DNA of 64,000 bases, taken from positions 248,001 to 312,000 of the forward strand of contig JAFEMH010002551.1 in the NCBI GenBank assembly GCA_022495995.1. The letters run 5' to 3'. The notes below the pieces were generated by a model, which saw only the letters and a program-made list of their open reading frames with translations, had not been told where the DNA came from and did no database searches. Positions 22,728-38,555 of this stretch are shown here, piece by piece; positions within the stretch are counted from its first letter, which is position 1; each line of letters begins with the position of its first letter. The DNA is from Adenophora triphylla var. japonica (Eukaryota > Streptophyta > Magnoliopsida > Asterales > Campanulaceae). A program made the position numbers and the translations under genes.

Positions 22728-23856
22728 GAATTAAGCTAGTAGTGTGGTTGATGTTGCAGGTGATTGTAGCTCCATTTTTTATGAACTCCATGAATGTTGT
22801 TGCTGATCCAAACTGGAAGGAAGAAGGTACAGGAATTATACATATTGGTGGTAAAGTGCTTTGTCAAGACTGCACAGAGGGATGGAATGAATGGGTTAAT
22901 GGCGCTAAGCCCATCAAAGGTATATACATACATATTACCATCTCATTCTTGAAAAAATCCATCTCATTTTGTTGGCAACCCCTTATTACAATGGTAAGGA
23001 CCCGAGCATGTAGCCCCTAGCAAGGACAATCAATACCAGATCGTACCCCGGGCTAGCTCGCAAGTCTTAAGGCCGGGGTTCTGCTCTGATATCATTTGTA
23101 ACGATCCGAGTCCGTAGCCCGACCCGCTAACCTTCTCAATTGGGTCAACCACAGCCCATCACAGGCCTCCAAAAGTCCAATGGATGATTTGATGCTTAGT
23201 AGTAGTGTATGAGCCTTCTATATATCACACTAAATTTCCACATATTTTCGATGTGGGATGGGGGCTAGTGTGTGGTGCCTACATAGCGGGTCGGACTACG
23301 GGCTCGGGTAGTTACAACAATAGCTCAATAATTATATGTGGAGTCCAGTAAAAAGTCTGGCCTATATAAACTTAATGTATATAGTCTTTTCTTGCATTTA
23401 AATGGCAACCCCTTGAACATTTTCCTCATTTAAAATAAAAACAAGGTTTAATTAATAAGAAATTAATAATGGAAAATGGTTTCTTGTTTGTGTAATGCAG
23501 GTTGTAAGGTATCCATAACATGTTTGGATGAAAGGAAAAGAGTTGTGTACTATGGAAGCGATGAGACTGACATAGCCGGTGAATTTGACCTAATAGTCAA
23601 CAAGTTTATCAACGGTAAGGAGATTAAACCTAATAACTGCTTTACAAGGCTGGTTTCTTCCCCAGACCCTGTTTGCAACATTGCCACCGATTTTGGCGGT
23701 GGCCGGAGCGGAGTCAAGCTCGGCCGACCGGCGGTGGTGTATAGAGATATGATCAAACACGTGCTCGGCCCGTTCTACTACACTACACCGATGTGCGATG
23801 AGCCTGATACGACGGATGATGATGATAACTCTTCTGGCAAAGAGACCAATTACTAG
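22724..23856 (+). CDS. Ole e 1-like secreted protein, two exons
   Basis: Exon 1 is 22724-22919 and exon 2 23501-23856, with a GT...AG intron of 581 bp; together about 183 codons. Residues 1-26 form a signal peptide (hydrophobic VVWLMLQVIVAPFF). The mature part shows the pollen Ole e 1 pattern: GKVLCQDCTEGW, then GAKPIKGCKVSITCLDE across the junction, then GEFDLIVNKF, and further cysteines in NCFTRL, PVCNIA and PMCDEP for disulfides. The family is secreted to the cell wall or pollen coat; its biochemical role is mostly unknown. The C-terminal DDDDNSSGKE tail is acidic. The junction restores GC-K in frame, which supports the splice choice. The intron carries a repeat with inverted ends. Confidence 0.82.
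22999..23330. mobile_element. inverted-repeat element in the Ole e 1-like intron
   Basis: Two arms of about 31 bp, GTAACGATCCGAGTCCGTAG (from 23098) and its near complement ending CGGGCTCGGGTAGTTAC (to 23316), enclose about 150 bp. A further related CGAGCATGTAGCCC unit lies at 23002. It looks like a MITE or a short nested repeat. I cannot place a target duplication or family. Confidence 0.55.
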
Positions 23857-24100
23857 TTCATGTTCTTGAATTTGATTTTCTATTTTGATGACTTTAAGGT
23901 TTTCATTTGTTATTATTTTTTATTTTTAATGAAATTTACCCTCATTCATTTGGTAAACATGAATCAAAGTGTAACTCTATCTGATGGAGGGAATGCTATG
24001 CTTGAAAAAAAAAAGGCATTTAAAAAAAACTACTTTAGAAAATTGGAAATTACAAAAAATAAAAACATAAGTTCGAAATTACAAAAAAAATAAAAAATAT
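23857..24100 (+). other. 3' flank of the Ole e 1-like gene
   Basis: AT-rich and probably the 3' UTR and downstream region. AATGAAAT (about 23928) is a weak polyadenylation-like signal. Nothing else is seen. Confidence 0.35.
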
Positions 24101-24283
24101 ATCAGTTTTGGTCAAACAAGTGATAATTTCAGTTATCAGTTGTAAACAAGTAATAACTGAAATTATCACTTGTTTACAACTGATAATTTCAGTTATCAGT
24201 TGTAAACGACTGATAACTGAAATTATCACTTGTTTGAACAACTACTAATTGAAATTATCAGTTGTTTGACCAAAACTGATAAA
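24100..24283. repeat. foldback element with internal palindromes
   Basis: The ends TCAGTTTTGGTCAAACAAGT and its complement are flanked by TA. Inside, the unit TGATAATTTCAGTTATCAGT occurs repeatedly in both orientations, so nearly the whole 180 bp can fold on itself. TA flanks suggest a Stowaway/Tc1-mariner-type MITE. Confidence 0.7.
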
Positions 24284-24559
24284 AAAAAATCAAAAAAAAA
24301 GTTTTTGTAAAAAAAGAAGAAAAAAAAAAGTAATTTTTTGTAATTTCCCATCTTACATGTTTTTTTTTTTTAAATGTCATCTTACACAGTTTTTTGTAAT
24401 AAACCAAAAAAAAAAAAAAAAAAGAATGAGCCAAATCTATGTGGAGCCCTCGGGAATATCCAAATTTCAGCCACCCAATTAAGGGAAGTACTGACCATAT
24501 ATTCACAAGCCAAAAACACCCACAAATAAAATTGAACCCATTTTCTGGACCCGAACTAT

Positions 24560-25782
24560 ATGGCTTCACTGTCTCCCCTGCTGGGGGGCCAAAGCACCAC
24601 CACGGGCAGCTACCACCATCGCTGCCGCCACCACCACCACCAAGATATTCATAATTGGCGACTAAAATTTCGACCAAGTAGCCAACGACTCTCCAAAAAT
24701 GGCGAGCGGGGTAGTTATGCTAGAGTATTTGCTGCAACCGAGTCGGCCGGAAAAAATCCTAATCAAAGAGAAAGGCCACCGCCTGGGGTGGATACTAGAA
24801 TACATTGGAACAATGAAGATGAAGGTTGGGTTGGTGGCGATAATAAAACAGCATCCTCTTCTTATCAGGCTGCAAAAGAGCAGTTTAACAAAGCTGAAGA
24901 TGAAAGGACTAAAGATATTCTTGGTGACAAGTACTCTGAAATGCTTATCAACTCCACTGATTCTCATTACCAGTGAGTAGTTTTCTTATTCCTTCTCTCC
25001 AATCACACACACACAAACAATCAATCAGTGGCGGAACCAGACGTTTTTAAGTGGGTGCACAAATTACACTGCAAAGCTTCGAAATGTAAAATATGAAACA
25101 AAATAATTTGTTCCGAGACTCGAATTCACAACACAAGGTTAAAAACTTAGCACTTTACCCACTGAACTAGACAAACTATTCAATTAAGTGGGTGCACTTG
25201 TACCCATATATGGTGTTTTAGGTCCACCACAACACACAATCTCAACACTTCCAATCTAATGGCGTTGAGTTTCTATTACTCACTCGGACTTACAAGTGTC
25301 ACTGTTGTCTTGTCAAAGTTTTTATAAGAGTTATGTGATAGGAATTGGAATGAATGATCAGATTCTTAGGAGTATCACCAGATGCAGACTTGGAAGAGAT
25401 AAAGTCGGCGTTCAGAAGGCTATCAAAGGAGTACCATCCAGACACAACTTCACTTCCCTTAAAAGCAGCCTCAGAAATGTTCATGAAACTACGAGACGTT
25501 TACGACACCCTAAGCGATGACGAGAAGCGGAAGTTCTATGACTGGACACTGGCTCAGGAGGTTGCAAGTCGTGAAGCAGAGAAAATGAGTATGAAGATAA
25601 AAGACCCATATATGCAGGAAGTAGAGAACTTTGTATCCGTTCCTGACATGGTTGATCGCCTTGGAGGAAGAAATATGGAGCTAAGCGATCAAGCAAAATC
25701 TGCTCTTACTTTTGATATTGTCGTCATTATTTTCAGTGTCATTTGTATCATATTTGCGCTCTTGTTTCAGGAACCTTATTAA
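24560..25782 (+). CDS. ndhT (CRRJ): NDH complex subunit T (J-domain protein), chloroplast, two exons
   Basis: NdhT (CRRJ) is part of subcomplex E of the chloroplast NDH complex, which accepts electrons from ferredoxin in cyclic electron flow around photosystem I. Exon 1 is 24560-24972 and exon 2 25362-25782; joining gives YQFLGVSPDADLEEIKSAF in frame, about 277 residues. Residues 1-60 are S- and R-rich, as in a transit peptide. Then DTRIHWNNEDEGWVGG, and a J domain at about 137-205 with the HPD triad in SKEYHPDTTSLPLK. After it come WTLAQEVASREAEKM, DMVDRLGGRNMELSDQAKSA and one C-terminal membrane segment (about 250-271). The order and motifs match this family rather than a general chaperone. 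It is convergent with the SCPL gene; the stops are about 255 bp apart. Confidence 0.9.
25022..25250 (-). mobile_element. MITE-like remnant with tRNA-like core in the ndhT intron
   Basis: It starts CAGTGGCGGAACCAG, similar to the CAGGGGCGGA ends of the two hAT-type MITEs here. On the minus strand, TCTAGTTCAGTGGGTAAAG and GAATTCGAGTC sit at A-box and B-box spacing (about 25125-25185). The right end is unclear. Confidence 0.5.
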
Positions 25783-26038
25783 AAAACAAGTAATTCGAAA
25801 CAAAATGATCATATAATTCATGATGGATGTAATATAGAAAGAAAATTAAACAAATTTGACAATGTTTATAGTCTTAGCTAACAATATTAACTTTTTGTCA
25901 AACAGTTGGTGTGCATGATGGATCAGGTATCTTATGCAAGAGGCCTCTCTAGTGTGCATGTATGTGAGCATGGGAACATTATGACAAGTATATTTTTCAA
26001 TTAAAAGTTGGTGTTACCATATCTTTCCCATCCAGCAT

Positions 26039-30191
<4,153 letters not shown>

Positions 30192-30226
30192 TTCTTGTGC
30201 GTACAAAATGCTTTGAATTTCAATGT

Positions 30227-30235
30227 CTATTTATA
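30227..30235 (-). promoter_or_regulatory. TATA box of the SCPL gene
   Basis: Minus-strand TATAAATAG lies 36 bases before the ATG at 30191, which implies a very short leader of about 5-10 bases, or initiation further upstream. Confidence 0.5.
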
Positions 30236-30690
30236 TGCACAACAAAGATATGGACATAATAAACTTCACCAGCAATAAAGCATAAGACAACAGCAGATGA
30301 TATACCCGAGATTTGCAGAAACAAGAAACTTAGTAAAACAGACTTTGTTTTATATCTAGAGACTACTGACAAGGACGGACGAGAAGCTCACCAGAATTGT
30401 ATGGTCGTATATGTAATTTTCTGTAGAGCTTTGTGAACGCAGGGCAAGCAATTAGATCGTGTAGACTTGCTTTGACAACGACATATGTGGCAAGAATTTT
30501 CTTGCTGATGCAAATATATAAATACACTTAGAGCACACTGAGGTAACTTTAGTAATTTCACTAGAAAATGGATACTCATTTAGGGACAAGCTTCTTTAGA
30601 AAGCTACATTATATAAAGTTCTCCTCCCCCCCCCCCCTATGAAAGCTACATTACAGGCATATATATATCAACACATGTAGACAACATCAA
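30236..30690. other. upstream region of the SCPL gene
   Basis: No gene seen. It contains a C run (30627-30637) and several short AT runs. The SCPL promoter is expected in the part nearest 30236. Confidence 0.35.
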
Positions 30691-30699
30691 GCATCTCAA

Positions 30700-31270
30700 G
30701 ATAACACGAGTTTGTTGAATATAGAGTTTGTTAATGTAGGCTTTGGTGTGTTGAGAGTACCATTTGAATTATTTTCTCTCCCCAAACTTACATGGTATAT
30801 AAGAGCATACATGGTTTTGCTTCATTTGATTCATAAAAATTAAGTTGTGTTCTGCAAATGATTTTCATCAGTCTCGATCTACATGAATTGATTAATTTTC
30901 TTCTGTTCATATTGAAATGGCCTCTTCTGCATTTCAAGATGTTAGGAACCATAATTCCCAAGACCCCCAACTGCAAATCCTGTTTGAACTACACATCATG
31001 AAGATTATTCTCAAGATTCAGATGTGGACATGGATGAAAAATATGATCTTGATGAAGCGAAAATGCGACTTCCTCCTTCACATCATTTATTTCTTCATGC
31101 CAATGACAATCCTTTTGGTGATTAATTTGAATCATTATAATGAAACTATAACAAATATTTTGTCTACTAAATGCATGCAAAACTTGGATTCGTTACTAGA
31201 AACAAAAAGGAACCAATCCCAAATTCAAAGTATGAAATCACAGTGGGGAATCAGTACACTAAATTATTAA
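30700..31270 (+). mobile_element. copia LTR end, primer site and gag start, remnant
   Basis: CCAAACTTACA followed by TGGTATATAAGAGC (30793-30806) resembles an LTR end joined to a tRNA-Met primer site (TGGTATCAGAGC). An ATG at 30917 opens a 117-codon frame beginning MASSAFQDVRNHNS, the usual place for a copia gag start, but no conserved gag core is recognisable. A decayed fragment. Confidence 0.45.
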
Positions 31271-32140
31271 TAGCAACTATTTTGCTGTAAACTTGGACAG
31301 AATAAAATGAAACGAGGACAGAACAATAACAGCATCGTGCAAAAGCTTCCAAGAGTAGATCGCTATATTACTGACGATATTCAACACTAAATATAAGTTT
31401 GACCAACAATTAGGCAAGAAAAAGAATATTCTGGCATCATTTTAAGATACTATAAAGCCTGCCACTTAGTATCAACAAGCAAGCTAAAGCTCCTACATGC
31501 TGACAACGAAGTAACACATGAGTAAAACAGATAATGAGACACTTATTTTAGCACAGCTTTACATGCTGACAAAGAAGTAACACATGAGTAAAACAGATAA
31601 TGGGACACTTATTTTAGCACAGCTTACAAATAACATTCATTGTTAGAGAACAAAGGAAAAGGACAACAGGGAAACCAGGATTTAAAGTGAACAAATAAAC
31701 TAAGGAATTCAGAGAAAGGGAGGGATGACTTATCTCGGACGTCATATATGGTGGAAATTGTCTGGTATCATCCTAAACAGATAAACTGCAGGAAGAGGAT
31801 TTCATGGTATGTTTCTCGTCCCAGAAACGGTCTTCAAACTTTTGAAACTCGGATGCTCATGTCTGGCTTTATGTTTCTGGTAGTCGCAGATAAGGTCCGT
31901 TGGATTTCCTTTCCAATGTGCAAATCTTTGTGCAGTCAATAAAGGATTAACCCAACCTAACTTGATAATTTTCCGTAAATAAATATTCAAAATTCACAGG
32001 TTTAGCGGTAATCATGTTATTTGAAATGTATTTATTACTTGATAAAATTGTACAATACATAGATACCGTTACATTTTCCTTCATCTAGTATCCCAATCTC
32101 TTAATTACTAGAAGAAAATAATGAATTGATTATTAGGAAT
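31271..32140. repeat. intergenic with a 67-bp tandem duplication
   Basis: Units at about 31495-31560 and 31562-31627 share TACATGCTGACAA and GAAGTAACACATGAGTAAAA. I see no gene in the rest. Confidence 0.6.
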
Positions 32141-32141
32141 T

Positions 32142-33660
32142 GCAAGTTCTCAGTGAGTTTTTCTATGACGACACACTCGGTAAGTGAGTGACACTCCCCA
32201 CCATTTGCAGAGAATCACAGGGCTGGTTAAAACCTGCACATATAAATAACCGAGAAAAAAAGGGGAAGAAAGTCTTTTAGAATGTGTGTTGATAGTTGAC
32301 ACAATGAATAAACTAAAGCAGACGGACTGAAAATAACGATAGTCCAGCTACTGATTATAATGAGCTAGCTATTCTTAGTTTTAATGCTAGTAACCCAAAT
32401 TTACAAAGTTTGGACCATTCTTTCGACTCTTATGATATCGTTTCCATGATAAAATGCACCTAGACATAATTTATCTACAAACAGATAAACAATACTTCGC
32501 AGTGACAACGATGTTTCCACAGAAAAGCAGAATAAACAAACATTCTACAGTTACGTACAAAGTGACCGGCTTCAAGAATCCAATAGAAAGACAAGTTCTT
32601 GTAAGATCTAAAAAATACTTTCGTGGTTGATTAATCATCTCCATAATACAGAGGTGTTCAGCCTAAGCTTAAGAAGTTTTCCAAACCATCCCACCTGCAT
32701 TATATTTTCAGAATGTTGTATTATATTCAGAGTGCTGTATTATATTTTCAAAAAAAAAAAATTTTTTAAAAATTCAGAATGTTGTATTATATTTTCAGAC
32801 TGTTGTGAGGGCAAAATTGGAAGTTTACTTGTAACTTCATGGTCATTTTAATAAAATGAGGAACTTAGTGGGAAGTGATTTGTTCCAAAAGGAACTTATG
32901 GGGCGAATTCCCATGTAAATAATGGAAGCAAAAACAACATTTCGGTTGTCATTACCTCTGCAATTCGTGGTCTCATGAAATCACCTTTCAAAGCTTCGAA
33001 CACGATGTCACCCTGTCCTCCCCATATGTATAGATTGAAAATATCAGCCTCAGTTAATTAAGACAGTGCCAAATCAAGGTGTATAATGATGGCCTGATTG
33101 TGAGTAATCTCATGCTTCTTGCAATACGCGCATGCACACACACACACAAATATCATAATAGATTAAGAGAACATCATTCATGATTGTTAAAGGTGTGAAA
33201 GAGCTTACTTAACATTCTTGGGGATAATCTTAAGTTTGCTTCTGATGCGCACATTCATCAAGCCATCAAGGTCAAGAGATGATGCGTCATTGTCTGACAA
33301 GGGTTTGGTGCTAAGATAGGTGGAGTACCTCTCCAACACTGATCCTGTTGTTGAAGTAAGAGATTCATATTGGCCATCCAGCAAAAATTGTAAAAATACT
33401 GTGAATTTCAAAACAACTCAACATCTTCGTATGTGAAAGTTTTAAGCTTGTTAACAAAGACCTATGCTGGGAAATACGTCACATTGAATGTGTGCGCATG
33501 TGCTTTTGTGTATGTGTGCATGAGAGAGAGAAGTACCACTTCATTACTAAAATCTAAGATAAAAACTTCAAGATCCCGCCATGATTTTGTTGCATCTTCA
33601 TACCGTCCATCCACAAGCTGCTGTGAATCTTCAGAGCTAAACTGTTGAACAAAAGTGGAC
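32142..33660 (-). pseudogene. SCPL51-like, partial 3' copy
   Basis: Only 3' exons are found: a match to the EDATKSWRDLEVFILDFSN region (about 33650-33540), then 33411-33207 with LDGLMNVRIRSKLKIIPKN, then 33017-32955 with GDIVFEALKGDFMRPRIAE, a degraded FYWILEAGHF exon (about 32695-32555), and a last exon (about 32238-32167) that reads QMVGSVTHLPSVSS only after a frame change. The exons with the catalytic Ser are missing. This is a partial duplicate of the gene at 26039-30191, on the same strand. Confidence 0.78.
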
Positions 33661-33689
33661 GATGAGGTTATCTTAAGATATTTAAAAAT

Positions 33690-34165
33690 ATTACTCCCTT
33701 CGTCCCAGAAATATAGTGCCAAATCCAAATATTATTTTCATGGTAAACTTAATTGAACTTTCACCAAGGTTTATGAATATTAAATGAACGGGATATTTCG
33801 TTATGGGCCAGGCCCAATACATATCTACTAGCTATAGGCTACCAAGCCCACAAATGGATCAAGATCAATGAAGGCCCATCAAGGTTTGGAGGCATGGCTC
33901 GTTGACACACTAGATGGCGGTCGTCGCCAATGAGCGACCAAGCCCATCTAACGACGAGCCTTCCCTTCACAAGACAGTCCATTCCAACGTAAAACGACGG
34001 TCGTCGCCACTGAGCGATCTGTCTCGCTCGTCCACTCGCTCGTCGAATCCTGATAAGACGACGACCTTCCTGGACGTACAGCTCCAAGGTCGTCCCTTCA
34101 CTTGGCTTCCTCAATAAGCTTGATTAATTAGCTATATTGGGGTAAGGTCAGACCTGACACCGGGA
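33690..34165. other. insertion between SCPL duplicates
   Basis: It starts with the left end of a Stowaway-type MITE (ACTCCCTTCGTCCCAGAAAT, 33694). A GC-richer block follows (33780-34120), including GGGCCAGGCCCAATACAT and a repeated ACGGTCGTCGCCACTGAGCG-like unit (33918, 33998). It could be an LTR fragment; not identified. Confidence 0.4.
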
Positions 34166-34690
34166 CATTCTGGGCATGCAATCATGAATTGAATATTAGG
34201 ATTTGCAAGTTCTCGGTGAGTTTTTCTATGACGACACACTCGGTAAGTGAGTGACACTCCCCACCATTTGCATAGAAACACAGGGCTGGTTAAAACCTGC
34301 ACATATAACCGAGAAAAAAGGGGAAGAAAGTCTTTTAGAATGAGTGTTGATAGTTGACACAATGAATAAACTAAAGCAGCAGGACTGAAAATAATGTTAG
34401 TCCAGCTACTGATTATAATGAGCTATGCTATTCTTAGTTTTAATGCTAGTAACCCAAATTTACAAAGTTTGGACCATTCTTTCGACTCTTATGATATCGT
34501 TTCCATGATAAAATGCACCTAGACATAATTTATCTACAAACAGATAAACAATATTTCGCAGTGACAACGATGTTTCCACAGAAAAGCAGAATAAACATTC
34601 TACAGTTACGTACAAAGTGACCGGCTTCAAGAATCCAATAGAAAGACAAGTTCTTGTAAGATCTAAAAAATACTTTCATGGTTGATTATT
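34166..34690 (-). repeat. second copy of the SCPL 3' segment
   Basis: Nearly the same as 32130-32640: last exon, intron and start of the preceding exon. The match stops abruptly near 34690 where CACTA sequence begins. Confidence 0.85.
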
Positions 34691-34767
34691 CATCCGAGCA
34701 ATCAAATCCTTATATTGATATGGTAATGGATATGGCCTTGTTTTGATTGGGAGGAACAATTACCAAA

Positions 34768-36165
34768 TGCAGATGCACAAAAGTTTTTCGACCTTCTTGA
34801 AGCAGGGCGTGAGAAATTATACGAGGGGTGTAAAACTTACACGAAGTTGTCTGCCGCTACTCAACTCCTAACTCATAAGTCAGAGGCCAACATGAGTGAG
34901 AATGCCTTTGATAATTTCATGTCCACTTTTGGTCGAATGTTGCCGAAAGGTGCAAATATTCCCAAAACATTCTATGAGGCTAAGAAGATTGTTGCTAACC
35001 TTGGGCTTAGTTTACAAAAGATAGATGCATGTCCTAATGATTGTATGTTGTATTACAAGTCAACTGTAGGTTTAACAGAATGTTCAGAATGTGGCCAGCC
35101 GTGGTATAAACCAATGAGAAGGGGCAGTAGGAAGCATAAAAACATATCTTTTAAGGTGTTGCGTTACCTACCGCTTGCCCCTCGACTCCAAAGGCTTTTT
35201 ATGTCAACAACGACTGCAAATCATATGCAGTGGCACAAGGAATGTCCTCGTGAAAAAGGTGTGCTTTCTCATCCATCATCCATCAGATGGTGAGGCATGG
35301 AAGCATTTTGATCGTAATTACCCAGATTTTTCCTTCGATGCTAGAAATGTCAGGCTTTGTGCATCAGTCGATGGTTTTGATCCCTTTAGTAACTCGACTA
35401 AGCCTTATTCTTGTTGGCCAGTGATTGTTACTCCTTACAATTTACCGCCATGGATGGCTATGAAGCAGAAGTACTTGTTCTTAAAGTTGCTAATTCCTGG
35501 TCCTAAGAGCCCTGGGAAGAACATTGACGTGTATTTACGTCCATTGATAGATGAGTTGATTGAGTTGTGGCAAGATGGAATTGATACTTATGATGTGTCA
35601 AAGAAAGAAAATTTCAAAATGAATGCAACACTTATATGGACCGTTAACGATTTTCCTGCCTACGGAATGTTATCTGGTTGGAGCACACATGGGAAGTTAT
35701 CTTGTCCTTACTGCATGAGCAATAGTAAGTCATTCACACTCGAGTGTGGTGGAAAACCATCCTTTTTCGATTGTCATCGTCAGTTCTTGCCAACAAGTCA
35801 TCCTTATAGAAAAAACAAAAATAACTTCATGGATAGTAGAGTTGAGCGTGGGTTGCCTCCACCACGCTTGAATGGTAGTGACATGTGGGATGAAGTATCA
35901 AGATTACCAAACATTAGGTTTGGCAAAACTGCAGCGAAAGAAAAGATTGCGGGCTTTGGGCAACATCATAACTGGGTGAGACGGAGTATATTTTGGAATT
36001 TGCCTTATTGGAAGACCAAGTTAATACGTCATAATTTAGATGTGATGCATATTGAGAAAAATGTCTTTGATAATGTTTTCAATACAATCATGGATGTCAA
36101 ATGTAAGACTAAGGATAATGATAAAGCTCGTATTGATCTTAAAAAGTATTGTAAGCGTCCATAGC
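34768..36165 (+). pseudogene. TNP2-type transposase (Transposase_21 family), N-terminal and core part
   Basis: The frame opens upstream of 34847 with EEQLPNADAQKFFDLLEAGR, then GCKTYTKLSAATQLL, LSLQKIDACPNDCMLYYK and zinc-type CSECGQPW. A frame change at about 35275 passes into the second segment: DGEAWKHFDRNYPDF, DGFDPFSNSTKPYSCWPVI, NLPPWMAMKQKYLFLKLLIP, GPKSPGKNIDVYLRPLIDEL, WTVNDFPAYGMLSGWSTHGK, CPYCM and HNLDVMHIEKNVFDNVFNT. These are the family's conserved blocks. It would bind element ends and cut DNA. A stop at 36162 and a small duplication at 36230-36300 and 36330-36425 break the C-terminal part. Confidence 0.88.
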
Positions 36166-36313
36166 TAGAATTAAGAGAGGTGAATGGGAAGCCCATGAAG
36201 CCAAAAGAGAGCTACATACTCACAAAAGAACAACAAAAGTTGGTTTTAGAACCTTTTACCTGATCCTGTATGGCGTGTGTTGACTGTCATGTGTTCCTTG
36301 AGAGGTTGATAGC

Positions 36314-37050
36314 GTGGAAGAATGCAAGATTTATGGCATGAAAAGCCATGACTATCATGTGTTCCTTGAGAGGTTGATACCTATTGTCTTTAAGAACCTT
36401 TTGCCTGATCCTGTATGGCGTGCGTTGACTGAGCTAAGCCAATTTTTCAGAGACATGATCCAGTATTTTACGCGAGGAGCATTTGAAGAAGTTGGAGGAA
36501 AATAGCATAGTCACTTTGTGCACATTAGAAAAGATATTTCCTCCCGCTTTTTTTTATTCCATGGAACACTTACCGATACATTTGGCTTACGAGGCAAGAG
36601 TTGGTGGTCCAGTCAATTATCTTTAGATGTATCCTTTTGAGAGAGGTACCATTTTTGTGCTGTCATTTTCTATTAATTGGATATAAATAATTATGAAACT
36701 TGAATTTATAGATGATATTATTTGTACATAATAGGTTTATGAACCGTCCGAAGAAAAAAGTTAAGAATAAGTCACGTGTTGAGGGTTTAATATGTGAGGC
36801 ATATATGATAGAAGAAACTTCTATCTTTTGCTCTCACTATTTTGAGGTTGGTGTTGGTTCGAAGTCGACTAGGGTTGAGCGGAATGATGATGGTGGTGAA
36901 GTTGAAGTCAACGGCCCATTATCAGTCTTCACTCATCCTGGAAGGCCGTTTGGGCATATTGGTACTAAATATTTGTCGGACAACGAGCTAGCAGCCGCGT
37001 CCATTTACGTTTTATTGAACTGTGAAAAGATCGAACCCTTTGTCTTGTAA
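36314..37050 (+). pseudogene. CACTA transposase C-terminal / DUF4218-like region
   Basis: KIYGMKSHDYHVFLERLIPI and LTELSQFFRDM (36314-36470), PPAFFYSMEHLPIHLAYEAR (about 36541-36600), then after a probable intron NRPKKKVKNKSRVEGLICEA to NELAAASIYVLLNCEKIEPF (36730-37050). A stop interrupts near 36630. The order matches DUF4218 downstream of TNP2 in plant CACTA elements. Confidence 0.75.
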
Positions 37051-37620
37051 GTATATATTTAAAATATGAAGTTGTTTCATTTCAATTAAAATATTAAAGA
37101 TATACATGATTATCAATAAGTAACCTTCCAATAGGGAATATGAAAGTGAATATCCATAGATTGGCTTGAAAAGCCCTGGACAAGACTTCTCCAAGATGCT
37201 CTATTTTTCCATAGAAATAGATTCGGGGCAAATCGAAGGTTTGCCCATTGGGATTGGGCATGGACGAACCTCGACTGGGCCAGCATTGATGAAAAATGAC
37301 ATAAATCAAAACTTCTCCCATCAAAAAAATAAGAAAGCTCCGTCCTTGAACCTAGAAACCATCTTTCGGCTAACCTAGCCTCCTCCGTCCCTCGGGACCA
37401 ACAACGGGGTTCGAGTTGTAGTTTGGTAGTTATATGAAAATGAAGTGAGAGATGTGATGCCAAATATTGATTCGACGGGGCTGTCGAGTTGACTGGAGAA
37501 GGAGTTTAGTAGCTAGTTTGCTAATTATGTAAGATGCCTTTACAATTATTCCAAATATTATTATAATTTAATTACATCATTTACTTGTATATTTATTTTC
37601 TCTTTATATTCATCATTTGT
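37051..37620. other. intron or insertion within the CACTA element
   Basis: Bases 37145-37470 are GC-richer than the neighbours and read open in more than one frame, but I recognise nothing. Near 37480, EKEFSS and FANYV resemble the end of DUF4218. Confidence 0.35.
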
Positions 37621-37624
37621 AGGT

Positions 37625-38176
37625 AAAAAACCCACCTAAACTTGTAGCTGAAAATATCAAGTTTATAGCTCGAGGCCCAAAACTTCGTGTCCACTTGTAT
37701 AATGGCTATTATGTGAATGAGTATAAATTTCATACCAAAAATTTTGGGATTGGAAAAAGTACAATAAACAGCAGTGTTGCATCAGAGGCAGTTGTTATAA
37801 TGATGTTGGAAGAGACTATTATGGAATGCTAGATGAAATTGTGGAGTTAGAATATGGGAGTGAAAATAACAAGGGTGATCCACTAGTACTTTTCAAGTAC
37901 GAGTGATATGATTATGTTAAGGGTATTAAGGTGCATCCAAGATGCAACATCGTTGATCTCAATCCTAAATCAAGGCTTGGCACAGACGACCCCTTCGTAC
38001 TCGCATCGCAGGCTGAGCAAGTGTACTACCTAGATTATCCTGGTTGCAATAAGAGAGATATAATCAAATGGTGGGCCGTGTGTAAAATCAAAGCAAGATG
38101 CACAATTAATGATCCATACGCAAATGTGTCTGATAGAGTTGAGGCAGAAATAGATGATTTTTTTTCAAGAGGTTGA
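37625..38176 (+). pseudogene. DUF4216-like region of the CACTA element
   Basis: IARGPKLRVHLYNGYYVNEY and KFHTKNFGIGKSTINSSV, then LDEIVELEYG, then VHPRCNIVDLNPKSRL, DPFVLASQAEQVYYLDYPGC and WWAVCKIKAR. A frame change near 37810 and a stop near 37905 break it. The order matches DUF4216 domains of plant CACTA elements. Confidence 0.78.
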
Positions 38177-38177
38177 G

Positions 38178-38555
38178 ATGTCAATCCCAACTGTTGTTGA
38201 AGTAGATAATGAGCTTGACAATAATGCTATTCTTGTAGGTGAAGGTGGTCACATTGATGAGGTTGATTCATCTGATTTGCCACGACCTACTAACCAAATT
38301 GGAATTGAAGAGGAAGATTCTAGTCAAGAAAATGAATCAGAAGAGGAAGTTCATGAAATTGTGTATGAATTAAATGCATCAGATGGTGAAGAAGATGAAA
38401 TTAATTCTAGAACTCTAGTAGTGACGAAGAATGATTTTTTTTTAAATGATGATAGTGAGTTTGATGTTAAATTTAGAGTAGATATCATGATTAGGCTTCC
38501 TGCATATGGCAATGGCTGCCCGCAGTTGATTAAGCAACTAATTAGAAAGAACTGA
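38178..38555 (+). CDS. acidic tail following DUF4216
   Basis: About 125 codons, rich in E and D (EEEDSSQENESEEEVHEIVY), in the place where CACTA transposase genes often carry an acidic C-terminus. It starts in a frame that overlaps the end of the previous segment by a short T-run (38157-38164), so it may be the same protein after a 1-base slip. Confidence 0.5.
   Translation: MSIPTVVEVDNELDNNAILVGEGGHIDEVDSSDLPRPTNQIGIEEEDSSQENESEEEVHEIVYELNASDGEEDEINSRTLVVTKNDFFLNDDSEFDVKFRVDIMIRLPAYGNGCPQLIKQLIRKN

Noticed and set aside
37113..37463. 116-codon minus-strand frame and an overlapping plus-strand frame in the CACTA element.
   Set aside because: Reads open in several frames, but no known domain or splice support was found on either strand.
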